A stretch of DNA of 64,000 nucleotides, taken from Gordionus sp. m RMFG-2023. Lineage: Eukaryota; Nematomorpha; Gordioida; Chordodea; Parachordodidae. The notes below the pieces were generated by a model. It was given only the letters and a program-made list of their open reading frames with translations, did no database searches and was not told the origin of the DNA. The translations under genes and the position numbers were made by a program. This document shows, piece by piece, positions 1-10,872 of the stretch; positions within the stretch are counted from its first letter, which is position 1, and each line of letters opens with the position of its first letter. The stretch is taken from the NCBI RefSeq assembly GCF_954871325.1, contig NC_088779.1:29064869-29128868 (forward strand). The letters run 5' to 3'.

Positions 1-310
1 TTTTAGGATTAATTAAAAATTGGAAATAAGAGGGGCGAAAACCGTCAATTCCCCCTGCAGAGTTTTTATTAAAAGATAAAACCGTTTTAATTAGTTCTTC
101 CTTACCTATTTCGATTAAATTAGATTTTATAGGGATGCGAAGATCTTCAGGAAAGGCCTGAGGGTGCAATTCTTTTAATAAAGTAAAAGTATGTTCATCA
201 AATGGAGCCAATTTATCATTAGATGAAGCTAATTTAAGAGCTCCACATACGTTCCCTCTATTTTTTTTTGATATAATTTTGCATTTATAGGCAAAATCAG
301 ATTGTATTAT
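1..310 (-). pseudogene. LINE fragment: linker entering the reverse transcriptase
   Basis: Read on the minus strand, one frame is open from about 310 to the window edge. It contains VCGALKLASSNDKLAP, a middle part ending FPEDLRIPIKSN, and then SFNKNSAGGIDGFRPSYF. The order matches the minus-strand LINE near 4.3-4.6 kb (SALRVMTSEDSLAP, then FKRDSSGGLDGIRD), so both belong to one LINE clade. The S-A/S-G-G-I/L-D-G block is the usual entry to the RT fingers in this group. The piece is cut at its 5' side where the long repeat begins (about 319) and runs out of the window at its 3' side. It is open for about 100 codons and less AT-rich than its surroundings, so this may be the better kept of the two copies. 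No start codon lies in the visible part. Confidence 0.75.
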
Positions 311-318
311 TTTATTTT

Positions 319-2133
319 AGATCTTTTATTAATACTTTAATTCATTCAATATCATAAAAATTAACCAGATTTTTTATTTATGCTGTAATTCATTTAAATT
401 AATAATCCAAGAAAATGTTTTTTCAATTTTTCATCATATTTTGACCGTTTTTTAAAATTTAAATATCTGATTTTACCGAAAATGTATTTCATAATCTTTG
501 GAATACCTATAATATGAACTCCAGATAATTTTGCTATTAAATTTTAAACTCAACTATAATTTATATTGGTTATTTAGACTTTTATATAAAAATTATAAAT
601 GATACAAAAGTTAATGGCAAAATTTTCTGGAATTTATAAGATAGGTATTCTAAATATGCATTTTCAGTAAAATCAAACTTTTAAATTAAAAAAAAACACC
701 TTCAAATAGATTAAATTTGGAAAAATAACACAGCGAATAAACTAAAAAATTTTTTTAAAACTTAAAATTTATTCAGTCAAAGTTAGCGGGAATATCTATA
801 AAATTATTTTAAAATTCAAGATAAATTTATTTGCTTTAAATAATTTTGATCAATGGAATTGTTTGTTATAATTAAAGAGGGTCATTGCTAAGCAAGGATT
901 TATATATTTATGTTTCACTTGAACTGATATTTATATATTTAAATAGGGAAGAAAAAATAATATTTAATAAAAATTTGTATATTTATTTTCTATATACATA
1001 TGTTTTAATATTAATCTAAATATTTTTTAATATAAGGGAGATCAGGGCTCGCAAGGGGCTTGTCGGTTAACCAATTTTTATTTAAAAACTAGACATGTTT
1101 AGAAATTTAAAGCTAATTATTGAATAGCATTGTATAATAAGTATTTATGTGAAAAATATTTTATACCCTTCAGCTATTTAAATCAGAGCTAATCGTATTT
1201 TATATAATAATATAAAATATTCGCTAATTGACTATATTACATATTTAAAACAATTCTATATGACAATACAATAGAATTATAAAAAAATAAAACAAAAAAT
1301 AATTAAAAATCTTACATATTTTTTATAATTTAAAGTATTTTTTGAATATAGATATAAAATCGAGATATTTCTTAAAACAACTCTAGTTATATTAGATACA
1401 GTAAAGCATATTGAATTATTAAATGTATTTATAAAGACTTACTTCTTCCACTGAAATTGCCAAGCATATAGGACATTTAAATTTAGTTTGTAAATGTTTC
1501 GTTAATGGAAAAATTTATAAATCCGGTAAAAACACATTTATTTATATGATAATTTAAAATACCATATTTATGATAATTTATAGAAGTAGTATAAAAAGAT
1601 TCATTTAAAAAATGTGCAAAATGCAGAGACATGAGTATTTGTTTAGTATAAAAAAAATTCTCTCAACATGGGTCCATTTACATAAAAAGCTTGACTGTTA
1701 ATTGGAAATGGAAACCTTAATAATTCAAAAAAAATAAGTTATGTTGATTAAAAGTAATATCCTATTCTATATAATAGTGATAAGGATAATTAAAAAAAGT
1801 CAGGGATATTATATACCCGAAAATTAAAAAAATAGTAGAAAATAAAATTAATTAAAATTATAGAATTATTTTTAACTCATGATATTATATATCAAAATTA
1901 CGATTTAACTTGATTTATATTATAGAAAGATTGTTAAAGGTTTAAGAAAATATCGGAATGTAATTATTAGTAAAAAAAATAAAAAATATATAAATAAAAG
2001 CTTATTTATGGAAACCTAGTTTGGCTGAACAAAAAAAAACTTTTACAGGAATTTTAAATTGATATTATTTTATATTATAAAATATATTCATATTCTGTTA
2101 TTAAACGGATATATTTGTTATATAAAAAAATAT
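319..2133. repeat. Long repeat, copy 1
   Basis: This stretch is collinear with 9441-11266 at high identity, apart from small indels and one internal block (717-1042) that is reversed in the other copy. Both copies begin AGATCTTTTATTAATAC and both run into ACAAAT. No coding frame is visible in either, so it is a non-coding repeat or part of a duplicated region. In copy 1 the collinear sequence resumes after the insertion, at about 6152-6310 and 6485-6830. The ancestral unit was therefore at least 2.3 kb long. Confidence 0.85.
717..1042 (+). repeat. Block inverted between the two long repeats (copy 1 orientation)
   Basis: This block contains AACACAGCGAATAA and, further on, GCTAAGCAAGGATTTATATA. 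The same block is present at 9855-10177 as its reverse complement, while the sequence on both sides (up to TAGATTAAAT and from AGACATGTTTAGAAATT) keeps the same direction in both copies. Copy 1 also has about 47 bases after the block (1043-1090, less AT-rich, including CAGGGCTCGC) that are absent from copy 2. Confidence 0.85.
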
Positions 2134-2349
2134 ACAAATGAAGAGAAAAACGATTATGGTGAAAGTAAGTAAAAATATATTTTATTATTATTATTATTTT
2201 TTTTTTAATTATTCGACTTTTTTATTATTTAAAAAAAAAATATTATAAAATAAATTATATAATATACAGAGGATTAAAAAATATATATTAAAATGGATAC
2301 TATAAAAAAAATATATATATATTTAAAAAAAAGGTGGGAGAGTGAATGC

Positions 2350-2958
2350 TTAAAAAAATAGACCGGCAAATTTCCAGGGAAATCTGCTGGCGAAGGTAAA
2401 ATCCTTCATTGGGTTTTCTATGATTTTGATGAAATTGAGGGCCTCGTTTCCAAACATGCCTAGGGTATTGGTAACGATAGAAATGAACAAAGTGTTGGCT
2501 AGGCCAGCGTATTTTTTTTTAAGGATTTCTGCCTTTTCGATAGCAGAAAATGAGAGGTTAGACTTGGCTGCAAAATCAACGCAAGTGTAATCCCATGTTA
2601 GCGGAAGACCATTAGACCAGGGTATGAGAGAAATATCATCCGGGCGTATGGCGTATTCGTTTGAAAGACCCACTGGTTGAAGGGTAGATGGGATATTAAC
2701 TTTTTTGAGGGCGGGTAAAATGTTATTGATAGATTTATGACGAGGTTGTCGTCCACGGGAGAACTTGCAGTGCAAGGGATGGTAAGCCTTCGATTCAATG
2801 GGCTGACCACAGTCGATGCAGATTGAGGGAACTACGACATTACAGCCGAGGCGGAGGGCTATAGATATACGTAGCTGTTCGCCAGTCATGAGGAGGCCGA
2901 GATTGGCGCTGGGGATGGCTTCCAACCATTCGTAGCCAGAGTTTGCATTTAGTACCAA
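2350..2958 (-). pseudogene. LINE C-terminal zinc motif and restriction-like nuclease domain
   Basis: A 202-codon open frame. Residues about 22-40 (LLMTGEQLRISIALRLGC) are the conserved lead-in. A cysteine-histidine motif, C-x2-C...H-x4-C (CIDCGQ, YHPLHCKF), comes next, followed by RGRQPRH. Then come IRPDDISLIPWSNGLPLTWD and a downstream K-K-K-Y. In R2-type elements a CCHC motif followed by R-P-D, a second D and K-x-x-K-Y forms the restriction-like endonuclease that nicks the target. The same order here supports that role by analogy. All the candidate catalytic residues are present. This is the longest well kept block of the element. Confidence 0.7.
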
Positions 2959-2962
2959 ATTA

Positions 2963-3315
2963 TTGGGATTTTCCTCAAAGGGCCTGTTCGAAATAAGATA
3001 TTCAACGGAACGGGCGATCAGAGGAGCATCCCAGTCTTTTTGGGTACTGGAAACGGGACGGCTAAGGGTGGGAGAGCAGTTGTTGTCCCAAAAGGTGAGG
3101 GCCTATGAGAGGTCAGTATCTGAAGGAGTAGATCCATTGTTGATAACAAGACGAGATGAGATAAAAGCTGAAAGGGAAAGTTGTAAGGGGGATCGGATAC
3201 CAATGCCACCAGACTTGCATGGAAGGGTGGCCTGGAGCCAAAATGAATTGGAGAATTTAAGGTTTAATATGTTTTCTAGGAGATCCTTAATTTGGGTTTC
3301 GTGGGAAACTAGCAA
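2963..3315 (-). pseudogene. LINE region after the RT (thumb and connector)
   Basis: The minus strand reads NLKFSNSFWLQATLPCKSG followed by GIGIRSPLQLSLSAFISS. The L-P-x-x-x-G-G-x-G-I-R-S pattern is the conserved block that follows the RT in this clade. The open frame stops near 3103; the same protein can be followed for about another 45 residues in the next stretch (LTFWDNNCSPTLSRPV), up to the nuclease-like domain. At least one in-frame stop separates the two. Confidence 0.65.
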
Positions 3316-3344
3316 ATGGCTGCATTTGAAGATCGGTGAGGATC

Positions 3345-4056
3345 TCAGGGCATAGAGGATTTTGGGTATATTAAAATAGTTTTGATTAAAAAAAAAGGAT
3401 TGATGAGCGGGTAATTAAAAAGTGAGTTTAAATTAGATAAATTGTCGAGGGATTTGTTTAAAAAAGTTTCGATTGCTTTTTCACCCCCTATCGGTGATCC
3501 AAGATGTGTCATCTCTTCTCTTTTGATGGCGAAGAATGTGGTTTCTGAAGGGATGGATGTTGTAGGGTTTAAGAAGCAAATCTCACATTTGGGGAGGTTG
3601 AGAGATAGTCCTGTTATATAAGAGAGATTTTTGATGATGGGGGGAATGGACATGACTGTGGAAAGGTTGCCTGAGACTATACCGTCATCGAGATACCAGT
3701 AATTTAAAGTGAGGTTAGATATAGATTGAATATCCAGGATTATCTTGTGTATCCCGATGCAAAAAAGGGCTGGGCCTAAGAGGTCTCCTTGTTGGATTCC
3801 CTCCTGAGATTTTATTATGTTGTTATTGTATTTTAAAAAAGTAGGGCTAGAGTAACTGTTGAGAATGTATGTAGAATATTGAGGATATTTGTGGCAAAAC
3901 AAGGGAACGAAATATTGACGTTTGATTGTATTGAAAGCATTTGAAATCAAGTTTTAGAACGACATTGTCTGGAATATTATTTGAGAGGGTAATGCGAGCA
4001 AGATGGGCCGAAATTTCAGAGCCTCCAGGTACACCAAACCCTAGCTGAGGCGACAA
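3345..4056 (-). pseudogene. LINE reverse transcriptase core
   Basis: Two overlapping minus-strand frames carry the RT. The upstream one (4056-3850) has QLGFGVPGGSEISAHLAR and VVLKLDFKCF, where the D of LDF is the expected first catalytic aspartate. The downstream one (3950-3345) has NAFNTIKRQYF, EGIQQGDLLGPALF and NYWYLDDGIVSGN with both active-site aspartates, then a conserved GLSLNLPKCEI. A frameshift near 3.95 kb separates them. The catalytic residues survive, so decay is by frame rather than by loss of the active site. RNA-directed DNA synthesis is the family's role; this copy cannot make the full protein. Confidence 0.85.
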
Positions 4057-4076
4057 GAATTAAGAAAGAGATTCCT

Positions 4077-4898
4077 TTATTCATGAGAGAGATAGTCCTT
4101 CTGAAGAACGACCCAACAGCAATTGGGCGGATACCTCCATCCTTTTTTTTGAGGGCTATAAGGCGGGAACCAAAGGGAATAGGAATGATAGGTGGTGGGA
4201 GGGGTCCATTGAGAATTAAATTTAATTACCTGGTAAGGTTCTGCAAGGGCTTTGCATGATATGTTAGGTTTTAAAATGTCTTGGATAAAAATATCCCGAA
4301 TGCCATCTAGGCCTCCAGAAGAGTCTCTTTTGAAAAATCTGACAGCTTTGATCGTCTCATCAGAGTTGATTTCGGGGGCTATATGATTGTTTTGGCTTGA
4401 GAAGGCAATATCTGAATCACATGAAGGGTGTTTTAGAAGCAAGGCTTCTAGAGTGGATTCATTGTTTGGAGCTAAGGAATCTTCAGAGGTCATGACCCGA
4501 AGGGCTGAATTGATATTAAGGCTGTTTATTTTGTTTGAAACTATTTTAGCTTTAAGGGCAATAGGGAGTGGATTAGATTGGTGGGTCTGAGGTGTAGGGG
4601 TTGGAATAGAGTCAAGGTTGAACAGAGATATTGAAGTTTTAATGTGTTTAGATAATTGGATATTTTTATTATCGGGAATTTTAAGGGTGGAATTGGTAAA
4701 ACTTAGTAAGTTTTTCCAATTTGATAGGTTTGCAGGATTGTTTACTGTTAATAAGATTAACTTGTTAAAGGATTCTGCAAAAGAATTATGAGCACCACGC
4801 GGAATACATCGTGGAAACATTGGGTACTGATAAAAAATCATTGGCCCATGATTGTAAGTTGGGAGTTTGCTGACTAGGGGGCAAGTTGGTAGCAACAA
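4077..4898 (-). pseudogene. LINE ORF, N-terminal and linker portion
   Basis: A 273-codon open frame. Near its start RCIPRGAHNSFAESFNKLI and, later, LSNWKNLLSF follow the pattern R-I-P-K-x-A-R ... W-x-x-LL-x-F that precedes the RT in this clade. The middle is serine-, asparagine- and proline-rich. At about residues 140-190 it contains LAPNNESTLEALLLKHPS and SSGGLDGIRDIF, the entry to the RT fingers, which aligns with the fragment at the left edge of the window. Translation beyond about residue 215 no longer resembles the family, so the frame has shifted by then. The first methionine is simply the first in the frame; the real protein would begin further upstream, towards 5030, where VHGPPSSR is readable. 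Confidence 0.75.
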
Positions 4899-5030
4899 TA
4901 GACGGGGGATGGCTTGATAAATTTAATAGGCAGAATGGAGGAGGATCTGTAGGTGTTATGCATGGTAACCCTGAACCTAGGCATCTAGAGGATGGGGGGC
5001 CATGAACTTGAAACTTTTGGCTTTGGTAAT

Positions 5031-6151
5031 TTTAGTATATTTATGGCAAGAGGGGCATAAATTATGCATTTGGGTTATAGTTGCCAAACTTATAATTGTT
5101 GTATTCTAGCTTCACATAGCTAATTTTTGAGATTCTATTATAAGAGTTGTATTGCAATGGAATGAGTTGTTACTTTGATGACTGAACTTATGTAATTATA
5201 TAACATTTGTTTTTACACTAATAAATTTTAAATGAAGGATTGGATAAAGTCATCAGCTAAGTTTAGAATTCATTTGATTAATTCCTTAGTTATTATTAAT
5301 TTATAGAATGGATATGTGGTAAATTGATCATCTTCTTGGCACCACAATACTTAAATTAATGATTTAAAATATGAATAATTTAGTTATATTTCAGGGATCA
5401 ATTTATGCATGAATATATTTGATGAAACATGTGGAAGTAACTTTTCTGAGCAAGGAAGGGCTGGAGGGCCATGTTTGTATTGATGGTCATTTTTTAAATA
5501 TTAATAACTTTGTGACAGGCAGGAGAGATTCCTTTCATTGTGATGATGATAAGAAAGTTTGATATGGATTGTTAGATTATATGGGTTTTGTTGTAGATGA
5601 GTGCAGAATAATCAATTATTTATTGTACCAGTGAGTGTTTATTTTTATTTCATTGAAAATGTTTTGTGAGAAGTTTCAATTGAGAGAAATCATGTTTTAA
5701 GCTCTTGATAATGTGTTGAAAATAGTTTCAATAAGAGTAAGCTTGTTATAAACTAAGAAGTTATAGGTGCAGGAGGTATAGAAAAATTAAATTTCAATCA
5801 TTTATTTATTGTTTTTATAAGGCTTTCAATTGAATGAAATATAATTTGAGCTTATTTGCATAGCTTTTTCCGTGAACAGCTGTAAGGATGAAATTTTATT
5901 TTATAAATTTCTATATAACAAATTTTGTATGCCATAAATATAAGTGCTAAATTTTATCAGCTAAAAATATAATTATTTATGCATCTAATCTACTATTTAT
6001 ATATTTTTTACAAACTAAAATTATAATATAATATTAAAAAGGTTAACATATAAAATAAAATTGTAACTAAAATAAAAATATAAATTGAATAAATTTGATT
6101 GTAATAACAGTACAGATATAAATTGAATTGTCCAAATTTGAATTCATAACA
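5031..6151. other. Unassigned sequence within the insertion
   Basis: No open frame or known motif was recognised. The part to about 5900 is less AT-rich than the region right of it and could be the decayed 5' part of the LINE, or another element carried in with it. From about 5900 to the junction it is plain AT-rich sequence. Confidence 0.4.
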
Positions 6152-6294
6152 ACAAATTACATTCTTTATGCTATATCTTGAGAAAATTTTTTTTAAGTTT
6201 AATTTCTTATGATATATTATTTGTATGAAAAATGTTGATTATATATTAAATTGCCTATAAATTTAAATTACGATTCAATTTAAATAATAAATTT

Positions 6295-6380
6295 ATTTAA
6301 TATATACATGAATGAATTATTTAACGTTAAAATTATTATCAACATAGACTTATTAAAATAAAGGTTGTTCCTTTGCAAAT
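6295..6380 (+). repeat. Inverted repeat, left arm (partner at 9205-9290)
   Basis: CATAGACTTATTAAAATAAA followed by GGTTGTTCCTTTGCAA is the reverse complement, with a few differences, of the sequence around 9203-9250. The two arms lie about 2.8 kb apart on either side of the tandem array. This arm falls in the 170-180 bases that copy 1 has and copy 2 of the long repeat lacks. Confidence 0.65.
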
Positions 6381-6429
6381 AACTGACAAATGAACGATAT
6401 TTTTATAATAATGTAAATTTGGGCTTTCA

Positions 6430-9140
6430 ATAATCTATAATATAATGATTGTGAGTCATTAAATAATTATCAAAATATACAATAAGTTACTCTCACATTT
6501 TATCGCTAAATATAAAATCTATTTGAATATAAAGAAAAATATAACCTATAATCATAATAATTCTCAAAGTTAGTAAATTAAATATTTTTTGTATTAGATG
6601 ATGCCAACCCAAAATTTGAAGGTAATGAAAATTAATAATTTATCAAATAATTTTTTCAAGGTTTTATTACATTCTTTATAATGACGTTATCTTATTGATA
6701 GATTTAGTAAGAACTATATTTCATCTGATTATACAAAATGAGTCTTAAAATCTTGATGTATTCAATATTCAAATATGTCGAAAGATGAAAATATTTAAAA
6801 AATTATTATCTAAAAAATAGTATTATACGTAATTAAATAAAATAATTTTTTTTAATACAACTAGTTTTGTTTAAGATAGGAATAAATTTGGTGCTTCTAG
6901 TGTTAAGCATGCATATTTAAATATAAATTTAACCAGAAGCAATTAATGTTATTCCTTATAACCACTTAAAACCTGGTCAGATAATCTCTACTCTTCTGTA
7001 TATATATATAATTTTTGGAGGAATTATTATTTTAACAAAATTACCTTTTACCTAACTAATCTTAGACATAACTAATCTCCATAAATAACAAATATTTATT
7101 TGTCTAATTTTCATAATTCATATGTTAAAAATATTTTAAATATAAATTATTATATATAAATATTGATTTGATTTATATTTATAATTTTATTACATATCTT
7201 ATTTCTATTGTATTTCAGCGCATTGTAAATATTAATTTATAATTATCAAAATAATTTGTTATCCTCATATTTTATCACTCAAAATCAAATTTATTTAAAT
7301 ATAAAGAAGATATATAGATTATAGAACTCAAAGTTAATAAATAAAATATATTTTGTATAGACGACAGTCCCTGGCCTTCACAATATCTTGGTAATTAATA
7401 TTTAAAATTTGTCTAATAAACAAGAACCAAATTTATGCAAGCTTAATGGATTTATAATTTCTAATTAAATTGAAAATCGTTTTTCAGTTTTAATTCAATA
7501 AACTTCTTATTAAACGTTTCTTTTTAATTAAATTTACAAATTTTTCAAATATTTATATTTAACTGAAAACTTTAATCATCTAAGATATTAATAAATTTAG
7601 TGCTTCCTGTGCTAAACATGCTTAATTCAATATAAATTTAACCGAAATATCTAATTAATCTTATTCTTTTAAAACCACTCAAAACATGGTCAGATAATTT
7701 CTATTGTTTATACTGAGCGTACTGAACCTATATTTAAGTAGATATAAGAGAAATATTATTTAAACAAAATTACTTGATACGTGATATATAGCGCTTCTGC
7801 CCTCTAGCGTTGAAGGTTCAACAGAGCTACGCTAGGTTTTCCTCATTTCCATCTAATTGGAATAATTTAATTTGGGTATAAAAGTAAAAAAATATGAGGA
7901 GCCCTCTATACGTTTGTGGGCAAGCCGCACGTACTTGTAGGTGCAAAAACCTCTATAGTCTTATTTAAAATGAGTGGGGCAAAAAAAGAGCCTATACCCG
8001 AGAACTACAGTATTATTTAATTACTTTAAAGGTGGGTGATGGCTGATTTTAAGTTTAATTTCTTTAGTGTAAGTTATGATTACTATTAATATTGAGTAAT
8101 AATGTTCATAGAATCTGTAAATAAATATGATTAAAATAAAAAAATATTTGCCTGACTCAAACAATACAGTTTTCTAAAATTAAGATTGATGCAAACTTCG
8201 AGATGTAATATTTTTCATCCTTTAATATAAATCAGCTAAAATATAAAAAATACTCAGATTCCAACTTTTTACCTAACTAATCTTAGGCATAACTAATCTC
8301 CAAAAATAATAAATATTTATTTGTCTTTTTTTCATAATTCATATGTTAAAAATATTTTAAATAGAAATTATTATATATAAATATTGATTTGATTTATATT
8401 TATAATTTTATTACATATCTTATTTCTATTCTATTTCAGCGCATTGTAAATATTAATTTATAATTATCAAAATAATTTGTTATCCTCATATTTTATCAAT
8501 CAAAATCAAATTTATATAAATATAAAGAAGATATATAGAACTCAAAGTTAAAAAATAAAATATATTTTGTATAGACGACAGTCCCTGGCCTTCACAATAT
8601 CTTGGTAATTAATATTTAAAATTTGTCTAATAAATAAGAATCAAATTTATGCAGGCTTAATGGATTTATATTTTCTAATTAAATTGAAAATCGTTTTTCA
8701 GTTTTACTTCAATAAACTTCTTATTAAACATTTCTTTTTAATTAAATTTACAAATTTTTCAAATATTTATATTTAATTTAATCATTTAAGATACTAATAA
8801 ATTTAGTGCTTCCAGTGCTAAACATGCTTAATTCAATATAAATTTAACCCAGAAATATCTAATTAATCTTATTCTTTTAAAACCACTCAAAACCTGGTCA
8901 GATAATTTCTATTGTTTATACTGAAAGTATTGAACCTTTAAGTAGATAATTATAAGAGGAATATTATTTAAACAAAATCTAATACTTTTTACCTCACTAA
9001 TCTTAGGCAAAAGTAATCTTTATAAATTGAATATTTATTTGTTTTTTGATTTCATAATTTGTAAATGTTAAAAAAATATTAAAATTATTATTGATTTATA
9101 TTTATATAATTTTATTACATTGTTTAAGTGCATTGTGAGC
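6430..9140 (+). repeat. Tandem array of an AT-rich unit of about 0.65-0.73 kb
   Basis: Units run in the same direction: a diverged one at about 6430-7042, a full one at 7043-7780, a full one at 8262-8982, and a partial one at 8983-9140. Each full unit starts near CCTAACTAATCTTAG, carries GACGACAGTCCCTGGCCTTC, then a block like TTTAGTGCTTCCAGTGCTAA, and ends near AACCTGGTCAGATAATTTCT. The 7.0 and 8.3 kb units are almost identical; the 6.4 kb unit is clearly older. A fifth partial unit sits in copy 2 of the long repeat (11395-11750). No coding frame is conserved between units. Confidence 0.85.
7781..8261. other. Spacer between tandem units, less AT-rich, unassigned
   Basis: This stretch interrupts the array and is visibly richer in G and C from about 7790 to 8010 (GCTTCTGCCCTCTAGCG, GGGCAAGCCGCACGTAC). 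It was compared by eye with common snRNA and tRNA signatures and nothing matched. A GGTTCAACA stretch near 7820 resembles a Pol III B box, but no A box was found at the right distance. It may be a short non-coding gene or an inserted non-autonomous element. Confidence 0.3.
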
Positions 9141-9204
9141 ATAGACGTATATTAATATAGACTGCTCTATGATTAAAAAAAAAGTATTTATAATCTCTAA
9201 TTGC

Positions 9205-9290
9205 AAAAGAAACAACCTTCATTTTAATAAGTCTATGTTTATAATGACTTTAAGGTTAAATATTTTTAATGTATTTATGTAGTTTATTTT
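9205..9290 (-). repeat. Inverted repeat, right arm (partner at 6295-6380)
   Basis: TTGCAAAAGAAACAACCTTC followed by ATTTTAATAAGTCTATG is the reverse complement of the left arm. The arms could be the ends of an old element that once carried the array between them, or simply two copies of a dispersed repeat. Confidence 0.65.
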
Positions 9291-9854
9291 ATTTAAATCG
9301 ATATCGCAAGATATAAAATTTTTTAAAAAATAATGTAAATTAATTAACTATTGTTCAAAAATCCATATATAAATGAAAAAAAAAAGAAGATTATTTTTAA
9401 AATTATATTTTTACTCATGATGATATCATAAAAATCATCTAGATCTTTTATTAATACTTTAATTCATTCAATATCATAAAAATTAACCAGATTTTTTATT
9501 AATGCTGTAATTCATTTAAATTAATAATTCAAGAAAATGTTTTTTTCAATTTTTCATCATATTTTGACCTCGTTTTTTTAAATTTAAATATCTGATTTTA
9601 CCAAAAATCTATTTCATAATCTTTGGAATACCTATCATATGAACTCCAGATAATTTGCCATTAAATTTTAAACTCAACTATAATTTATATTGGTTTTTTA
9701 GACTTTTATATATCAATTATAAATGATTCAAAAGTTAATGGCTAAATTTTCTGAAATTTATGAGATAGGTATTCTAAATATGCATTTTCAGTAAAATTAG
9801 ACTTTTAAATAAAAAAAAAACACCCTCAAATAGATTAAATAAAATTCGCTGAAC

Positions 9855-10177
9855 CATCTCCCCTATAGTAAAAAATATTTAGATTAATATTAAAACTTAT
9901 GTATATAGAAAAAAAATATACAAATATTTATTATATATTATTTTATCTTCCCTATTTAAAGCTATAAATATCAGTTCAAGTGAAACATAAATATATAAAT
10001 CCTTGCTTAGCAATGACGCTCTTTAATTATAACAAACAATTCCATTGATCAAAATTATTTAAAGCAAATAAATTTATCTTGAATTTTAAAATAATTTTAT
10101 AGATATTCCCGCTAACTTTGACTGAATAAATTTTAAGTTTTAAAAAAAATTTTTATTCGCTGTGTTATTTCTTCAAA
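9855..10177 (-). repeat. Block inverted between the two long repeats (copy 2 orientation)
   Basis: Reverse complement of 717-1042. It begins ATCTCCCCTATAG and ends CGCTGTGTTATTTCTTC. Sequence on both sides is collinear with copy 1. The block differs from its partner by only a few bases, so the inversion is not much older than the duplication itself. Confidence 0.85.
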
Positions 10178-10872
10178 TTTTAGACATGTTTAGAAATTTA
10201 AAGCTAATTATGGAATAGCATTGTATAATAAGTATATATGTGAAAAATATTTTATACCCCTCAGATATTTAAATCAGAGCTAATCGTAATTTATATAATA
10301 ATATAAAATATGCGCTAATTGACCATATTACATATTTAAAACAATTCTATATGACAATACAATAGAATTATGAAAAAATAAAACAAAAAATAATTAAAAA
10401 TCTTACATATTTTTTATAATTTAAATAAGTATTTTTTGAATATAGATATAAAATCGAGATAGTTCTTTAACAACTCTAGTTATATTAGATATAGTAATGC
10501 ATTTTGAATTAATAAAGGTATTGATTTATAAAGACTTATTTCTTCCATTGAAATTGCCACGCATATAGGACATTTAGATTTAGTTTGTAAATATTTCGTT
10601 AATGGAAAAATTTATAAATCCGGTAAAAACTACATTTATTTATTTGATAATTTAAAATACCAGGGTTATGATAATTTATAGAAGTTGTATAAAAAGATTC
10701 ATTTAAAAAATGTGCAATGCAGAGACATGAGTATTTGTTTAGTTTAAAAAAATTCTCTTTTAACTACATGCGTCCATTTACATAAAAAGCTTTACTGTAA
10801 ATTGGAAATGGAAACCTCAATAATTCAAAAAAAATAAGTTATGTTGATTAAAAGTCATATCCTATTCTATAT

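Larger units (their letters stand above)
2340..5030 (-). mobile_element. Decayed non-LTR retrotransposon (LINE) with a C-terminal nuclease-like domain
   Basis: Read on the minus strand the order is: a proline-rich N-terminal part (about 5030-4900), a linker ending in GGLDG (4898-4300), the reverse transcriptase with the QQGDLLGPALF and WYLDDG motifs (4056-3345), a thumb-like region with LPCKSGGIGIRSP (about 3315-3100), then a zinc-binding motif and an RPDD motif (2958-2350). This order is found in LINEs that carry a restriction-like (PD-(D/E)XK) nuclease after the RT. The exact clade is not settled. It is broken by several frameshifts and stops: the frames change near 2.96, 3.33, 3.95 and 4.07 kb. 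Its lower AT content marks it as foreign to its surroundings. No clean poly-A or other 3' tail was identified. Confidence 0.85.
2140..6151. mobile_element. Insertion of about 4.0 kb defined by an empty site in copy 2
   Basis: Copy 1 reads TATACAAAT and then departs at 2140. The collinear sequence resumes as ACAAATTACATT at 6152. Copy 2 runs straight through as TATACAAATTACATA at 11264-11278. The six bases ACAAAT stand at both edges (2134-2139 and 6152-6157), as expected of a target-site duplication. The insertion contains the minus-strand LINE and about 1.1 kb beyond the LINE's recognisable 5' part. Whether all 4.0 kb arrived in one event is inference. Confidence 0.6.

Noticed and set aside
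2963-3355. A 130-codon plus-strand frame within the LINE
   Set aside because: It lies opposite the minus-strand LINE protein, which has clear family motifs; the plus-strand frame has none and is a shadow.
7795-7825. A CTCF-like word (CTAGAGGGCAG on the minus strand)
   Set aside because: A single match to a degenerate vertebrate motif in a genome of unknown lineage is not evidence of an insulator.
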